From NCBI RefSeq assembly GCF_031755915.1, contig NC_083390.1, positions 21,375,501-21,439,500 on the forward strand: 64,000 bases of DNA, read 5' to 3'. Both the position numbers and the translations under genes were made by a program. Below the pieces are notes generated by a model. The model saw only the letters and a program-made list of their open reading frames with translations, made no database searches and was not told the DNA's origin. Positions 23,330 through 33,905 of this stretch are shown here, one piece after another. The number at the start of each line of letters is the position of its first letter. Within the stretch, counting starts at the first letter, position 1. The DNA is from Ziziphus jujuba (lineage: Eukaryota > Streptophyta > Magnoliopsida > Rosales > Rhamnaceae).

Positions 23330-24472
23330 TCAAAAGTTATCCACCTTCTTCAACGGTTTTCGTCTTTTCAAAGCAAATTGCTTGTCTAGTTGCTTATAAC
23401 CCTTTTGAATATGTAATATGGAAGTGATCTCACCAGCACCTTGATCCTCACCCATCTTTTCCAGAATCATAGCTAAAATGAAAGTGAGTTCGCCACAGTT
23501 TTTAGTCATGAGGTCAACAAACATTTCTTCATCAAACAAACGAGCATACTTCCATGTCTGCCTTCTCTGCTTATCATCAGTTGAACCTGCAAAACCCTGT
23601 AAAATGGTGTTTATAATCACCAGCCCACGCTGTGTCATTCGGTGATTCAAAGCTTGAGAAAGTTCATCTGGCGTTGCTTTAAGCTTTGTAGCAACTCTTC
23701 TAAACAGTTGGTAACCATGCAGTCCAGCAAGTGAAAGATGCTGCTCAAATGCAAATCTAGCAAGCCCTTTGACATGCCCTCTTAACTCATGGAAATGATA
23801 CAGAAATCTAGCTAATGTATTCCTGAAAATTGGCCATTCGGACAACGCAGTCTGAATGGAATCCAGATTTTCTTTAGTGGGATTCAGTCCCCTAATCAAA
23901 AAAGGACGTTTATTGATGTCACAATACTGACTCTTGATGTGCTTCCATCCATTGACAAAGTTGCTGGCGGGTTTTGTTGCAAGTCGAAGCAAACAAGCAG
24001 CAACATAAGCTCCAATAGCACAGGTTACAGAATCATCCACAGGCCAATAAATCTTTTCATCTACTCCTCCAGGATTATCCTTCCCTCTTAACGCAGTGTA
24101 GTCTATGTCATCTGGGGTTGTGTTTGTAGGAACTTCTGGGAAAACATATTTTCTCTCGGGAAAATAATACAGATTCCATGCCGAAACCATCAAAGCTCCA
24201 ATGGTTCTATGAGAAACTGTTCCCTGCAACGAAGCCAAGCCTTCTTTGACAACAGGAACCAATTGGACTGGAGTAGTATACCTTCTCAAGATGATCCCTT
24301 TTAGATTCAGCAGATGATCATCTGTCCAGTCTAATTGACTCTCAGGCCCACGAAGATGACGAGAACCGACATAAAAAGGGTGTGCTTGCAGAAGATTCTT
24401 CATGCTTGGTGTTGAGCTTTGTGAGTTTGATTGTTCTTCCATTGAAGCTAGAGCTGAAGCTGATGATGACAT
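23330..24472 (-). CDS. N-like copy A: endogenous rhabdovirus-type nucleocapsid-like protein, open
   Basis: A single-exon minus-strand gene of 380 aa with no host domain I recognise. Its layout suggests the nucleocapsid core of plant rhabdo/varicosaviruses: a helical N-terminal lobe, a conserved alanine-rich helix DDSVTCAIGAYVAACLLRL (from residue 146), a middle helical stretch with LARFLYHFHELRGHVKG and a C-terminal RRQTWKYARLFDEEMFVDL (from residue 303) followed by KNC. In viruses such proteins coat genomic RNA. The start MSSSAS is conserved in the other open copies. Compared with copies C and F, the C-terminus lacks about a dozen residues between IQKGY and RKP, and frame is kept. It lies tail to tail with FATB. 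Family identity is from memory of the pattern and needs a profile search; an unrelated plant family is the alternative. Confidence 0.6.
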   Translation of the reverse strand: MSSSASALASMEEQSNSQSSTPSMKNLLQAHPFYVGSRHLRGPESQLDWTDDHLLNLKGIILRRYTTPVQLVPVVKEGLASLQGTVSHRTIGALMVSAWNLYYFPERKYVFPEVPTNTTPDDIDYTALRGKDNPGGVDEKIYWPVDDSVTCAIGAYVAACLLRLATKPASNFVNGWKHIKSQYCDINKRPFLIRGLNPTKENLDSIQTALSEWPIFRNTLARFLYHFHELRGHVKGLARFAFEQHLSLAGLHGYQLFRRVATKLKATPDELSQALNHRMTQRGLVIINTILQGFAGSTDDKQRRQTWKYARLFDEEMFVDLMTKNCGELTFILAMILEKMGEDQGAGEITSILHIQKGYKQLDKQFALKRRKPLKKVDNF

Positions 24473-24870
24473 AGTGAGTTAGACTGAGTACAAATACAAT
24501 ACTAGGAAAAGAGAGAGTACCGTGACTTTATAACTAAGCAATGAATCTTGTTTGTGTTTTTTTTTTTTTTGGTTGGGGTAAAGAAAAATAGAAGAGGAAG
24601 AGAGAGGGCAAAGAGCAAAGGAAAGAAGAAGGAAAGTAAGTGGAACTACGCAAAGGATGAAAAATGTTAATTACCAAGAAAATAAAAGGCAGAGAAACGC
24701 TGTCTCATTCACTCTCACAGTCACTCTGCTTAAAAGCCTATTTACTTTCTTTTCCATTAAGGTTCCCCAAGTTCCAAGCTCCTTCCTTCCCATAACCAAT
24801 GATGAAGATACAGGGCCCACATGCCCGCTTTCCGTTACAACGTTCACAGAAGTGGGAATTTAGAACATTA
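24473..24870 (-). promoter_or_regulatory. Conserved upstream region of the N-like genes (copy A)
   Basis: About 400 bp upstream of copy A recurs upstream of B (28314-28790), C (35079-35500), D (40190-40660), F (54542-55010) and G (63687-64000). On the gene strand it includes a GCTTAGT(T/G)ATAAAG-like stretch close to the ATG, a T/C-rich leader and an ATTGG (reverse CCAAT) farther out. Shared descent by duplication explains the similarity, so promoter function is only an inference. Confidence 0.4.
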
Positions 24871-25039
24871 GCTCTTTTAATTACTATGTCATTTACACGT
24901 TATATATATTATATGTTGTTACTGGCAACAGGAGGTAAACCTTTCAACTCTTTTGTTATTCTTATTTTGATTCTTATTTTGTTTTTCCTGCTGTTTAAAG
25001 TTACCTTGCCTTTCTTTTTAGAAAAGGGTTTTTAAAAAA

Positions 25040-25300
25040 TCAATTATAAAAGTGATTTCAAGTAATTCAGTAATTATTTTTAACAGTAAATTGCTACTTA
25101 ATTTTGGTTTTGAAGAGTGGCTAAGCCGGTGAGAATGTTTCCTTAACAAATATTACTTAATTATCACAGCTCTGTGACAAGCCAATAACTCATGCATTTT
25201 TTTATTCCTCTGCTTAATGGGAAAAGATTTTATGTGCTCTAGAATCTGTGATCTTTTTGGCTAAAGAGAATAAGCATTTAGAATTAACAATAGGTGGTAA
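25040..25300. repeat. Repeat-unit segment shared with 40.73-40.98 kb and 50.39-50.60 kb
   Basis: This non-coding segment contains GAGAATGTTTCC, AATATTACTTAATTATCACAG and TTTTATGTGCTC..GATCTTTTTGGC. Matching DNA appears at about 40730-40980 and 50390-50600. It marks the junction between successive units of the tandem array. Here the hAT element follows; the other two copies lack it. Confidence 0.8.
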
Positions 25301-25308
25301 CTATTTAC

Positions 25309-26257
25309 TAGGGATGTCAATTTGCCCCGCCTATCCCGAAAACCGCGGTGCACCGTTCTTAACGGGGCGGTTTTTTCCCGCAAAAACGGGATGACGGGGC
25401 GGGCTTGGGATAACTTTCTTAGACCCGAAACGGAGCTGGGCCGGGATCGGGGATTAAAGACCCCGGCCCGTATGTATTTACCTTATTATTATTTTTTTAT
25501 ATATTTTTTTAATATTTTGAAAATTGAAACTTTAAATTTATTCCTTCCTTTTCTCCTAGCCGGCCCTAAACACAAACACATTCCTCTCACACAAACTCAC
25601 CAGACACCACTCAGCAGTCACACTCCAGTCTCCACTCAACTCCCTTGCCTTAGCTCCACCACCATCTCCCTCAGCTCTCTTATCTCTGCTTAGTCCAGCT
25701 CCAGTAGTGCTGCCAACACCATCTCCGATCTCCCTTAGCAGTCAGCTCCAGCAGTGCCGCCACCACCATCTCCGGTCTCCCTCAGCTCTCTCAGCCGATT
25801 CTTCTTCACAGCCGCGGCCACCACTAGTGAGCATCACCTCCTCCCTCAGGTTAGTCTTGATTTCCTTTTTTTTTTTTTTTTTTTTTTTTAATGAAATGCT
25901 TGAGTCATCTGAATAAGTTCCCCTGGCAGGGATTGCAATGAAGAACACTGGAAACGTAGAGGGATTTAAACTTTCCTTTTTTTATATTATTTGGTTTTTG
26001 GATGGTTCTGTATCTATTGTAATATCCAGAAACTTGGATTAGTAATCTTGTTTGTGTAATATCCTATTACATTAATTCAATTGTATGAAAAAAAAAAAAG
26101 GGAAACTGTCCCCGCACCACCACCGATTGGGGAATCCCCGTCCCCGCCCCGCTTATAAAGAAACGGGAAAAACTGCGGGGATGGGATGAAAAATCTCCCA
26201 CGGGGATGGGGACGGGATTTTAAAAACCGATCCCGCCCCACCCCGTTGACATCCCTA
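25309..26257. mobile_element. Non-autonomous hAT-type DNA transposon, 949 bp
   Basis: The element starts with TAGGGATGTCAA and ends with its inverse TTGACATCCCTA. It is flanked by a perfect 8-bp duplication CTATTTAC (25301-25308 and 26258-26265). An 8-bp target duplication and this terminal sequence fit the hAT superfamily. GC-rich subterminal repeats (GGGGCGG / CCCCGCC variants) lie at both ends and the middle is AT-rich. No transposase is encoded. The equivalent positions near 40.98 and 50.60 kb lack it, so it inserted after the array formed. Confidence 0.88.
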
Positions 26258-26329
26258 CTATTTACCCAAAAAAAAAAAAAAGAAAAAAAAAGAAAAAAAA
26301 AAAAGAAAAAAAAAAAAACATAGGATGGA

Positions 26330-26510
26330 TGCCTCAAGATTTGGAAGGAATCAAAGAAACTAATGTACCATGATGTCTCTTTCTCATTCAGAAACTAGAT
26401 GCAATATCCATAAACAAAACGATCAGGAATAAAATGAAGATGGAGTTCTTAACAATGAAGTAGAGTCAGGACAATGAGGATCTGTTCCTAGCAAAATTTA
26501 TATTAATTCA
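26330..26510 (+). pseudogene. Short FATB last-exon remnant, unit 2
   Basis: A badly decayed piece of the FATB last exon, recognisable from AAGATGGAGTTCTTAACAATGAAG followed by AGTCAGGACAATGA, which matches the exon near 22420-22460. Most of the exon is missing. Similar stubs are at about 41095-41300 and 50750-50870. It shows that unit 2 once carried FATB sequence ahead of N-like copy B. Confidence 0.6.
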
Positions 26511-27254
26511 GAATTGGTAGGTATCTTAGTAATTAAGCTCATCCTTTATGAGTTTTCATTGGTACATCCTCAACCCAACATAAGACACCCTGAAATAATC
26601 AGAGTAAAGAAGCATGATTTGGGGCTTACTCTCTCTGTCCTAGGATTCTTTGATATTCTGAATCTGCTTGTTTCATGAAGGTTCTAATAAGCTATGGTGT
26701 CAATTAAAGTCCAATATTGCAGAGTCCTAAAAAGGGTACCAGAAAACAACAAAATCCCTGCTGCATTGTGTCATATGTTTGTGGTGAATGATTGTGAGAA
26801 AACATAGTTATAGGTTGGGATTCAAATGGAATTACTGGTAAAAGCAGTTGTTGTAATTATGTTGTACATGAAGAACATCTATTTAATCAGACAGACAACT
26901 CGTTCATAGTTCATCAATTCATAGACTGAACAATCCAGGCTAAGTCAAAGTAAGCAACACTTTTAGCTCAATACCTATATGCTAACACGACATATAGAGG
27001 AAACTAAACAAGCTCTCAATCTGAACGTATCTAAGCAAGAAAACTAAGAACTGGTGATATAAACCATGCTTGTTTAACAAAATATATACAGAGACATATT
27101 AATTAAGACTGGAAAACAGAAATAATAATAGAATTTCAAAGCCATTAGCCAAGCTTGCGTTCTGCCCTCGAAAAGTAACCCAACTTCACCGGTTTTCGTC
27201 TATTTGAAGCAAATTGCTGGATTATGTCAGAAGCGACCTCATTAAGGAAATCTC

Positions 27255-28313
27255 TTAAGAATTCACGCCTATGTTGAATATGTAATATGGAGCGATATCA
27301 CCAACACCTTGGTCCTCATCCATCTCTTTCAGGATCGTAGCTAAAATGAAAGTGAGTTCGCTGCAGTTTCTAGACTGGAGGTCAACAAACATTTCTTCAT
27401 CAAACAAACGAGCATACTTCCATGTCTGCCTTCTCTGCTTATCATCAGTTGAACGATCAAAATTCAATAAAATTTTCTTCACAACCACCAGCCCACGTCG
27501 TGTCATTCGATGATCCAAAGCTAGTGAAAGATCATCTGGTGTTGCATTAAGCTTTGTAGCAACTCTTCTAAACAGATGGTAACTATGCAGTCCAGTAAGT
27601 GAAAGATGCTGCTCGAATGCAAATTTAGCATACCCTTTGACATGTCCTCTTAGCTCATTGAAATGATACAGAAATCTAGCTAATGTATTCGTGAACACTG
27701 GCCATTCCTGCAATGCATTTCGAATGGAATCAAGATTTTCTTCAATGGGATTTAGGCCCCTAATCAAAAACGGGCGGTTATTGATTTCAGAATACCGACT
27801 CTTGATGTGCTTCCATGCATTGACAAAGTTGCTGGCGGATTTCGTTTCAAGTCGAAGCAAACAAGCAGCAACATAAGCTCCAATAGCACAGGTTACAGAA
27901 TCATCCACAGGCCAATAAATCTTCTCATCTACTCCTCCAAGATTGTTATTCCCTCTTAATGCAGTGTAGTCTATATCATCTGGGGTTGTGTTTGTGGGAA
28001 TTTCTGGGAAAACGTATTTTCTCTCGGGAAAATAGTACAGGTTCCATGCCGAAACCATTAAAGCTCCAATGGTTCTATGAGAAACTGTTCCCTGCAACGA
28101 AAACAAGCCTTCTTTGACAACAGGGGCCAATTGGGATGGAGTAGTATACCTTCTCAAGACGATCCCTTTTAGATTCAGCAGATGATCATCTGTCCAGTCA
28201 AATTGATTCTCAGGCCCACGATAATGATAAAAACCAGCATAGCAAGGGTGTGCTTGCAGAAGATTCTTCTTCATGTATGGTGCTGAGCTTTGGGAATTAG
28301 ATTGTGCTTCCAT
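27255..28313 (-). CDS. N-like copy B: nucleocapsid-like protein, open but with altered ends
   Basis: A 352 aa open frame, close to copy A through most of its length, with the same core motifs (DDSVTCAIGAYVAACLLRL, RRQTWKYARLFDEEMFVDL). Two differences matter. The upstream ATG used by A, C, F and G is changed (CAT to TAT on the plus strand near 28336), so translation would begin at the internal Met of MEAQSNSQ. Near the 3' end a one-base shift after VGDI replaces the usual tail with a short alternative; the expected tail can still be read in another frame down to about 27170. It may make a shortened protein or be an early pseudogene. Confidence 0.55.
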   Translation of the reverse strand: MEAQSNSQSSAPYMKKNLLQAHPCYAGFYHYRGPENQFDWTDDHLLNLKGIVLRRYTTPSQLAPVVKEGLFSLQGTVSHRTIGALMVSAWNLYYFPERKYVFPEIPTNTTPDDIDYTALRGNNNLGGVDEKIYWPVDDSVTCAIGAYVAACLLRLETKSASNFVNAWKHIKSRYSEINNRPFLIRGLNPIEENLDSIRNALQEWPVFTNTLARFLYHFNELRGHVKGYAKFAFEQHLSLTGLHSYHLFRRVATKLNATPDDLSLALDHRMTRRGLVVVKKILLNFDRSTDDKQRRQTWKYARLFDEEMFVDLQSRNCSELTFILATILKEMDEDQGVGDIAPYYIFNIGVNS

Positions 28314-29330
28314 TGAAGCTGAAGCTGATGATATAGTTACTTAACTGAGTAGAGATACAATACTAGGAATAAGAGATTCCGTTGACTATATCCCTTAGCA
28401 ATCAATCTTGTATTTCTTTTTGGTACAGATATAATGGAAGAGAAGAGAGAGGGCAGTGAGTAAAGGGAAGAAGAAGGAAAGTGAGTGGAACTATGCAAAT
28501 GAAAGAAAAAGAAAAAAAATAAAAATAAAAATGTAACATTGCCAAGAAAATAAAAGGCACAGAAAAAGCTGAGTCTCGTTGACTGTCACTGTCACTCTGC
28601 TCAAAGTCTACTGTTTTCTTCTCCATTAAGGGGTCTCCAAGTTCCAAACACCTTCCTTCCTATAACCAATAATGAAGATACAAGTCCCCACATGCCGACT
28701 TTCCTTTACAGGTTCATTAACTTCCACATTAAATGTGGTGTTACTGGCAGCTAAAAAATCTTGTATGAAACGTTGTATCAGCTGACCTCGTACTTGTACC
28801 ATCCAAAATTATCTAATGCCAAGTGTTAAAAGTTTAAAGTAATTTAATGATATATATTAAATTTGTCATGTCAATTAAAAATAACAGCTCACTATTTAAA
28901 ATTGAATTTCATTTTTTTTCAAAATAAAGATATGCATGATAATAAATAAAATTAAGCTGTGAGATGTTATTCTTTCAGCCATCGCCAGCAACCACAATTG
29001 GTAGAAGAATGCCGACACTGCTGTGACATCCACGAAAAACCTTCAGGACAACAGATTTCCAACGGTGGCCCTGACGTCTTTCTTTTAGTATATATCTATA
29101 TATATATATATATATATTGAAAAGGCAAAAAAAAGATGGAAAATCAAGGATATTTCAGTAAATTAAAATTAAATATAAATATTTATTGCAATACATATAA
29201 AACGGAAAAATGAAATGGTAAACTTTAAAAATTTGTCATTAAATTAGTTGAGATGGTACCCAGATTAGCTGGTACCACTGTTCCATAGAAGATTTTCTCA
29301 CCAAAAGCAGGAAGTAAACATAAAGCTTGG
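28314..29330. other. Unit spacer upstream of copy B
   Basis: The first ~450 bp are the shared upstream region of N-like genes. The part around 28970-29115 (a CCAGCAACCACA segment, then TTCAGGACAACA, then a TA run) is matched at about 50235-50370, another array landmark. No gene is seen. Confidence 0.6.
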
Positions 29331-32300
29331 TAACTTATAAGGTCTATGGCTAGTTAAGAATCAAGGTCTATTTGTAACAAGTTCTAAAGTAGGTTTCTTC
29401 CTGGTATGTATGTACTTGAACCAGTAGAGTGCATGTGAGAATTCTGCAGGGGAAAGGTAGTTAGAGATTGATACATGGTTGGAGCATCTAGGTAGAACGG
29501 GATCAGGGCGAGACTAGCTAATCCAAGGTCAAGCCACTGGCCATATTTTCGCACGTGGAACCAGCTATTTCTTGAAACTGTATTCCCTTTTACTGATCAT
29601 GATTTTCTATGTTCCATCAACTATGCTTATACCAAAATTATGGAACAGCACCGGGGTGATGATGAACAGGCAAACAAGGCGCCTCTTGAAAATGCCAGAA
29701 GAGGTTACGGCTGAGATTTTGCCTTGGTTGGTTTATAGAGAAGCAGGTTATCAAAGAAGATGTCCCTGAGAAAGTTGTCAAGGTGGATGATAAGGCAAAG
29801 TATAAGAAATCCAATCTAAAGGTAAGCATATATATACTTACTAATTCGAGTCCCTAATTTTGCAGCCCAAGGGAAGTGATTTGAACATGAATCATCATGT
29901 AAACATGGATGCTTGAGGAAAACACAAACTGCAGCATCACTCGTTGCCAATCTGTTTATTTATCCATTATACATTCTTCTAAGTTTACTTCATCTCTTTC
30001 ATACTGTCCCTGACAACAATTTGGAATCTTACTGTCAGGACCCGTCCAGAATTCCTTCCCCGGAACCCTAGACAACCCTGATCCCAGGGAAACCCTACCG
30101 AACTCTCCAACGGAAAATCCGGCAGAGCCTCCCCTAAGGGATTTACTTACCACAAACTACCTGCACTGAAAACACACTTCTAAAAATATCCCCTTATTCC
30201 TCCCATAATACTACAAATGGATTCCACAAATTGCAGCACTTCAAAATAAATACAGTAATCCAGTGCATAATAAATACAACAAGAATGAAAGAAATATTAC
30301 AACTGCAATAAAAGAAAAACAGGGTACAGTACGAACTAAAACAGCGAGGAAGATCAAGTCTGCTCCGAGTGAACGCCGACAACCTGGTACCTAGAGGAAC
30401 GGAATTTAAGAGTGTGAGATGCTAATCATCTCAGTGAGCGACCCTACTACTATACAATATAATACCACGGTAATAGGTATATCAATAATAATTATTTGGA
30501 AAATAATAATTTCTCTCAAAACCCTTACAATTCTCTCAGTTGGAAAGGTTCCCCTTTTTAAAACATTGTCACAAAACCCTTATTCATATTCCCCAAAAAA
30601 CCAAGACATCAAATGAGTATCCGAACAGTAATAAATAAATTTTAATTCCAATACAGCTTTAAAACATTTTATTTTATTTTATTTTTTTAAAACACAGTTC
30701 CAAAAATCAGTTGATGCACCCACTATATACCAGTGGCGCCAACAGTACCCAGCGTCCCAAGGTACCGCCAGACAGGAGGTTATAGAAAGAAACCGGTATA
30801 CGGTCGCGTGGCGTCCCACTGCGCCGCTGCTAACCTGGTGTCCCGGCCAAAGGGGGGTGGCCGCCCTCTCCGATGGCATCCACAGGACACCCTCATAATA
30901 TCACCTGCGCGCTACTCACACCCACCTGCACGCTAATCATATCCGTGTGCACAATATCCATATCACATATACCATATCACATAATCAGAACACCAGTACG
31001 TGCACGGTGCATCTAAAAATCATAAAATCCACCAGTACGTGCACGGTGCATCTAAAAATCATAAAATCCACAATTTAAATTATAAAACAAATTTCACATT
31101 TTTCATAAACATAGCGGGCATAATCCATCCGCTTGAACCGGGAATTTTCCCACAATTTCTTTGTAATCAATGCCATAAATTCCATGATTTTCAAATCCAC
31201 CAACTTTCAAATCCATCAATTCAAATATCCACATTTTCCCAATAGCATAAATAATGCTCAAAATATCATAATCAAATCTCATAATATTTCATGGGCATAT
31301 TTTATAAAAATTGAAATCACCAACATAACCAAATATTTCCCTTGAAATATTTGAAATTCAAATCGTGCCCAATTTACCATTAAAACCACACCAATTTCAA
31401 AATCCTCAAAACCATAAAATAATTCCACACGGCATAAATTTGTAGAATTCACATTTTCTTAAATCCAATAAATTCATAAATAATTCTACAATAAATCCAA
31501 TAAATATTTGGTACATAGAAATTAAATTCCAAATATTTAATTCACACATAATATATTCATCAATTAAATTCTCCAAAATTAATTTGAAGGTGGATCACTC
31601 ACCTTGAGCACGCAATTAACCCATGATCCACTACGGGATCAATTCTACGACTCACCGGTACTCCTAGAACAAAATTCACAGATAGTCAAATAAATTAATA
31701 TTTTATTCGGATAAATAATACCCGGTACCCGGGGGCTTAAACGCAAACGTTAACCAAAATAGTCGAATGATATACCGAATCGAAGCTCGTGGAACGAGGA
31801 TCACCAATCCGGTCTCCGTCGACCCCAATTCCGCCGGAGGTGGCCGGAATTTGGCCGGAAAGGTTCGGCCGGTGTTCACTTCTCCATATCTCGCAAACCG
31901 CTTCGAATTTTTGAGATTGGAGGCCATTTTTGGATTCAGAGGACCCAAAATAGGGGGATAGGAGGCTCAATTGGGAGTGGGCTGGCCGGAAAACACAAGA
32001 AAAGAGGAGAGAGAAACTTGGCCGGCCGGCGGCTTCTCCGGCCCGATCGGCGCGCGTCCGGCGGCGGCTGGCCGTGAAACTTGGCGGCCAAGCTCGCGAG
32101 GTGGTGGGCTTCCTTGGTGGCTGGCGCGTGAGGGCTATGGGTGGCCGGAATTCAAAAACACGGGAGAGAGAGGGACGGTCGGGAGAGAAGAAAGAAAAGC
32201 TGCGTGTGTGTGTGTGTGTATTTCGGGGAAGAAGAAGGAAAAAAGAAAAAAAAGAAAAAGAAAGGATTGGTGTTTTCCCACGTGGGGAAAAGAAAAGAAA

Positions 32301-33212
32301 AAGAAAAAGAAAAAGAAAAAGAAAAAGGAAAAGAAAAAGAAATAATTAAATAATATTAATAATAATATTATTATTCAAAAATAATAAAATAATTTGATTT
32401 TTTTTTTTTTACATGTTGACATGTGGCATTTCACCATGGTGACACATGGCCACCTTCATTGAGTCACACGTGGCACCTCGTTATGCGTGTAAAAATAATA
32501 TTAAATAATACAGTATTTGAAAAACTTTACAGGTCCATAACTTTCAAACCACATGTCCAAATCGGACGTGCCGCTAGTCTACGGACTCGTATCGATGAGC
32601 ACTTCACAACCATGCATGAGTTAAAGCTTAACCTTGCATGAATAAAAAGTCAACTCCGGCACCCCTTGGACAGTTTGGACCTCAACTTGTTTTGCTCATA
32701 ACTTTCAAACCGTAGCTCCGTTTTCGACGTGCTACCAGTCTACAAACTCGTGCCAACGTGTACTTTGTAACGGTACCTCAGTCAACCTAGAATTCCAACA
32801 GGATCAAAAAGTCAACTTTTGACCCCTTGGTCAACGGTCAACCTCGATCAACGTGCAAAAATTTCCGACATGGTTCGGGACGGGGTGTTACACTTACTAA
32901 CTGTCCGGTATCATGCTCGAATATAGATAAGAATGTGGGAGTTCAGATACAGTTCAATCCCTTTGCCAACCAGATGAAGATGGAATTCTTAATAATGGAA
33001 CAAGTCAGGAAAATGATATCAGTCTCCTCAATGGATTTTCTTTGGCAAAAGAAATTTTTGAAGGAGGAGGACTCTTAGGGTCTTTGAGAAAGGGCCACTA
33101 AGACATACATATCTACTACAAACTAATGCAGAGCAGAGCCAAAAATTGAAGAAATTATCAGAGGAAGGACCACATGGAAGAAAAAGCTTCCTACAATACC
33201 ATTTTCTTCCTA
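29331..33212 (+). pseudogene. FATB pseudogene, 3' half, split by a solo LTR
   Basis: This fragment matches FATB from intron 2 onward: exon-3-like (about 29448-29568), exon-4-like with VMMNRQTRRL (29655-29820), a shortened exon 5 with MNHHVN (29866-29915) and the last exon begun at about 29998, cut at 30032 by a solo LTR and resumed at 32893. Introns are kept, so it arose by DNA duplication. The first two exons are absent, exon 3 has lost its frame, and exon 5 lacks the VKYVKW part. It precedes N-like copy C as FATB precedes copy A. Confidence 0.85.
30033..32892 (-). mobile_element. Solo LTR (about 2.86 kb) of a Ty3/gypsy-type element
   Basis: The unit reads TGTAACACCCCGTCC...GGGTCCTGACA on the minus strand, so it has TG..CA ends. 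It is flanked by the 5-bp duplication CTTAC (30028-30032 and 32893-32897). No gag or pol sequence is present. A second unit with the same ends and long internal similarity is at 45950-48719, so this is a defined element rather than a chance match. Long LTRs with TGTAACACCCC starts occur in plant chromovirus (Del/Tekay-like) elements; that clade is a suggestion. It interrupts the last exon of a FATB pseudogene. Short open frames inside it (31.7-32.35 kb) are GC-rich or Lys/Glu-rich and not genes. Confidence 0.85.
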
Positions 33213-33905
33213 GCAAAACCAATATAATTTCAGAATTGCTAGGTGTTTTAGTAGTTAAGCTTATCCTCCATTAGTTTTCATTGGTACATCCTCAACACAA
33301 AATGAGACACCATGAAATAATCAAGTAAAGAATCATGATGTGGGGTTTGCTCTCTCTATCTTAGGATATTCTTCGATATTCTGATCTGCTTCATTCGAAT
33401 TTGGATTAAGGTTCTAATAAGCTAAGGTGTCAATTAAGGTTCAATATTGCACAGTCCAGAAAACAACAAAAATCAAGTTGTATTGTGTCATATGTGTGTG
33501 GTGAATGATTGTGAGAAAACATAGTTTAGGTTGGGACTCATATGGAATTACTGGTAAAAACAGTTGAAGAACATCTATTAAATCAGACAGCGTCTCTTCC
33601 ATAGACTTGAGGCCAATTAAAGCAAGCAAAACTTTGAAGATCGATAAAAAAGCAACCAACGCATTTAGCTTACAGCTTCCATGGAAAAAATTATAGAGAC
33701 ACACATGCAGAGAAACATCAAAGCATTAAGACAAACTAAATAAGCTCTCAATTACAGTATCTCTACAAGACAAGCAAGAAGAAACCAGCAACTAATGATA
33801 TAAGCCATGCTTGTTTGACTAAACATATACACGCATTAATTAAGATTGCAAAGTAGAAAATAATAATAAAGTAGCAGATCCATTAGCCGAGATTGTGTTC
33901 TGCCC
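33213..33905. other. Unit spacer between FATB remnant and N-like copy C
   Basis: Matches the spacer at 22655-23329 and is close to 52660-53374. No gene is seen. Confidence 0.65.

Noticed and set aside
25322..25693. 123-residue frame at 25.3-25.7 kb
   Set aside because: It lies inside the hAT element, starts in GC-rich subterminal repeats and has no transposase or other domain.
31971..32353. Lys/Glu/Arg-rich open frames near 32.0-32.35 kb
   Set aside because: They read through a GC-rich and A/G-rich tract inside a solo LTR, open in all three plus frames. No gene.
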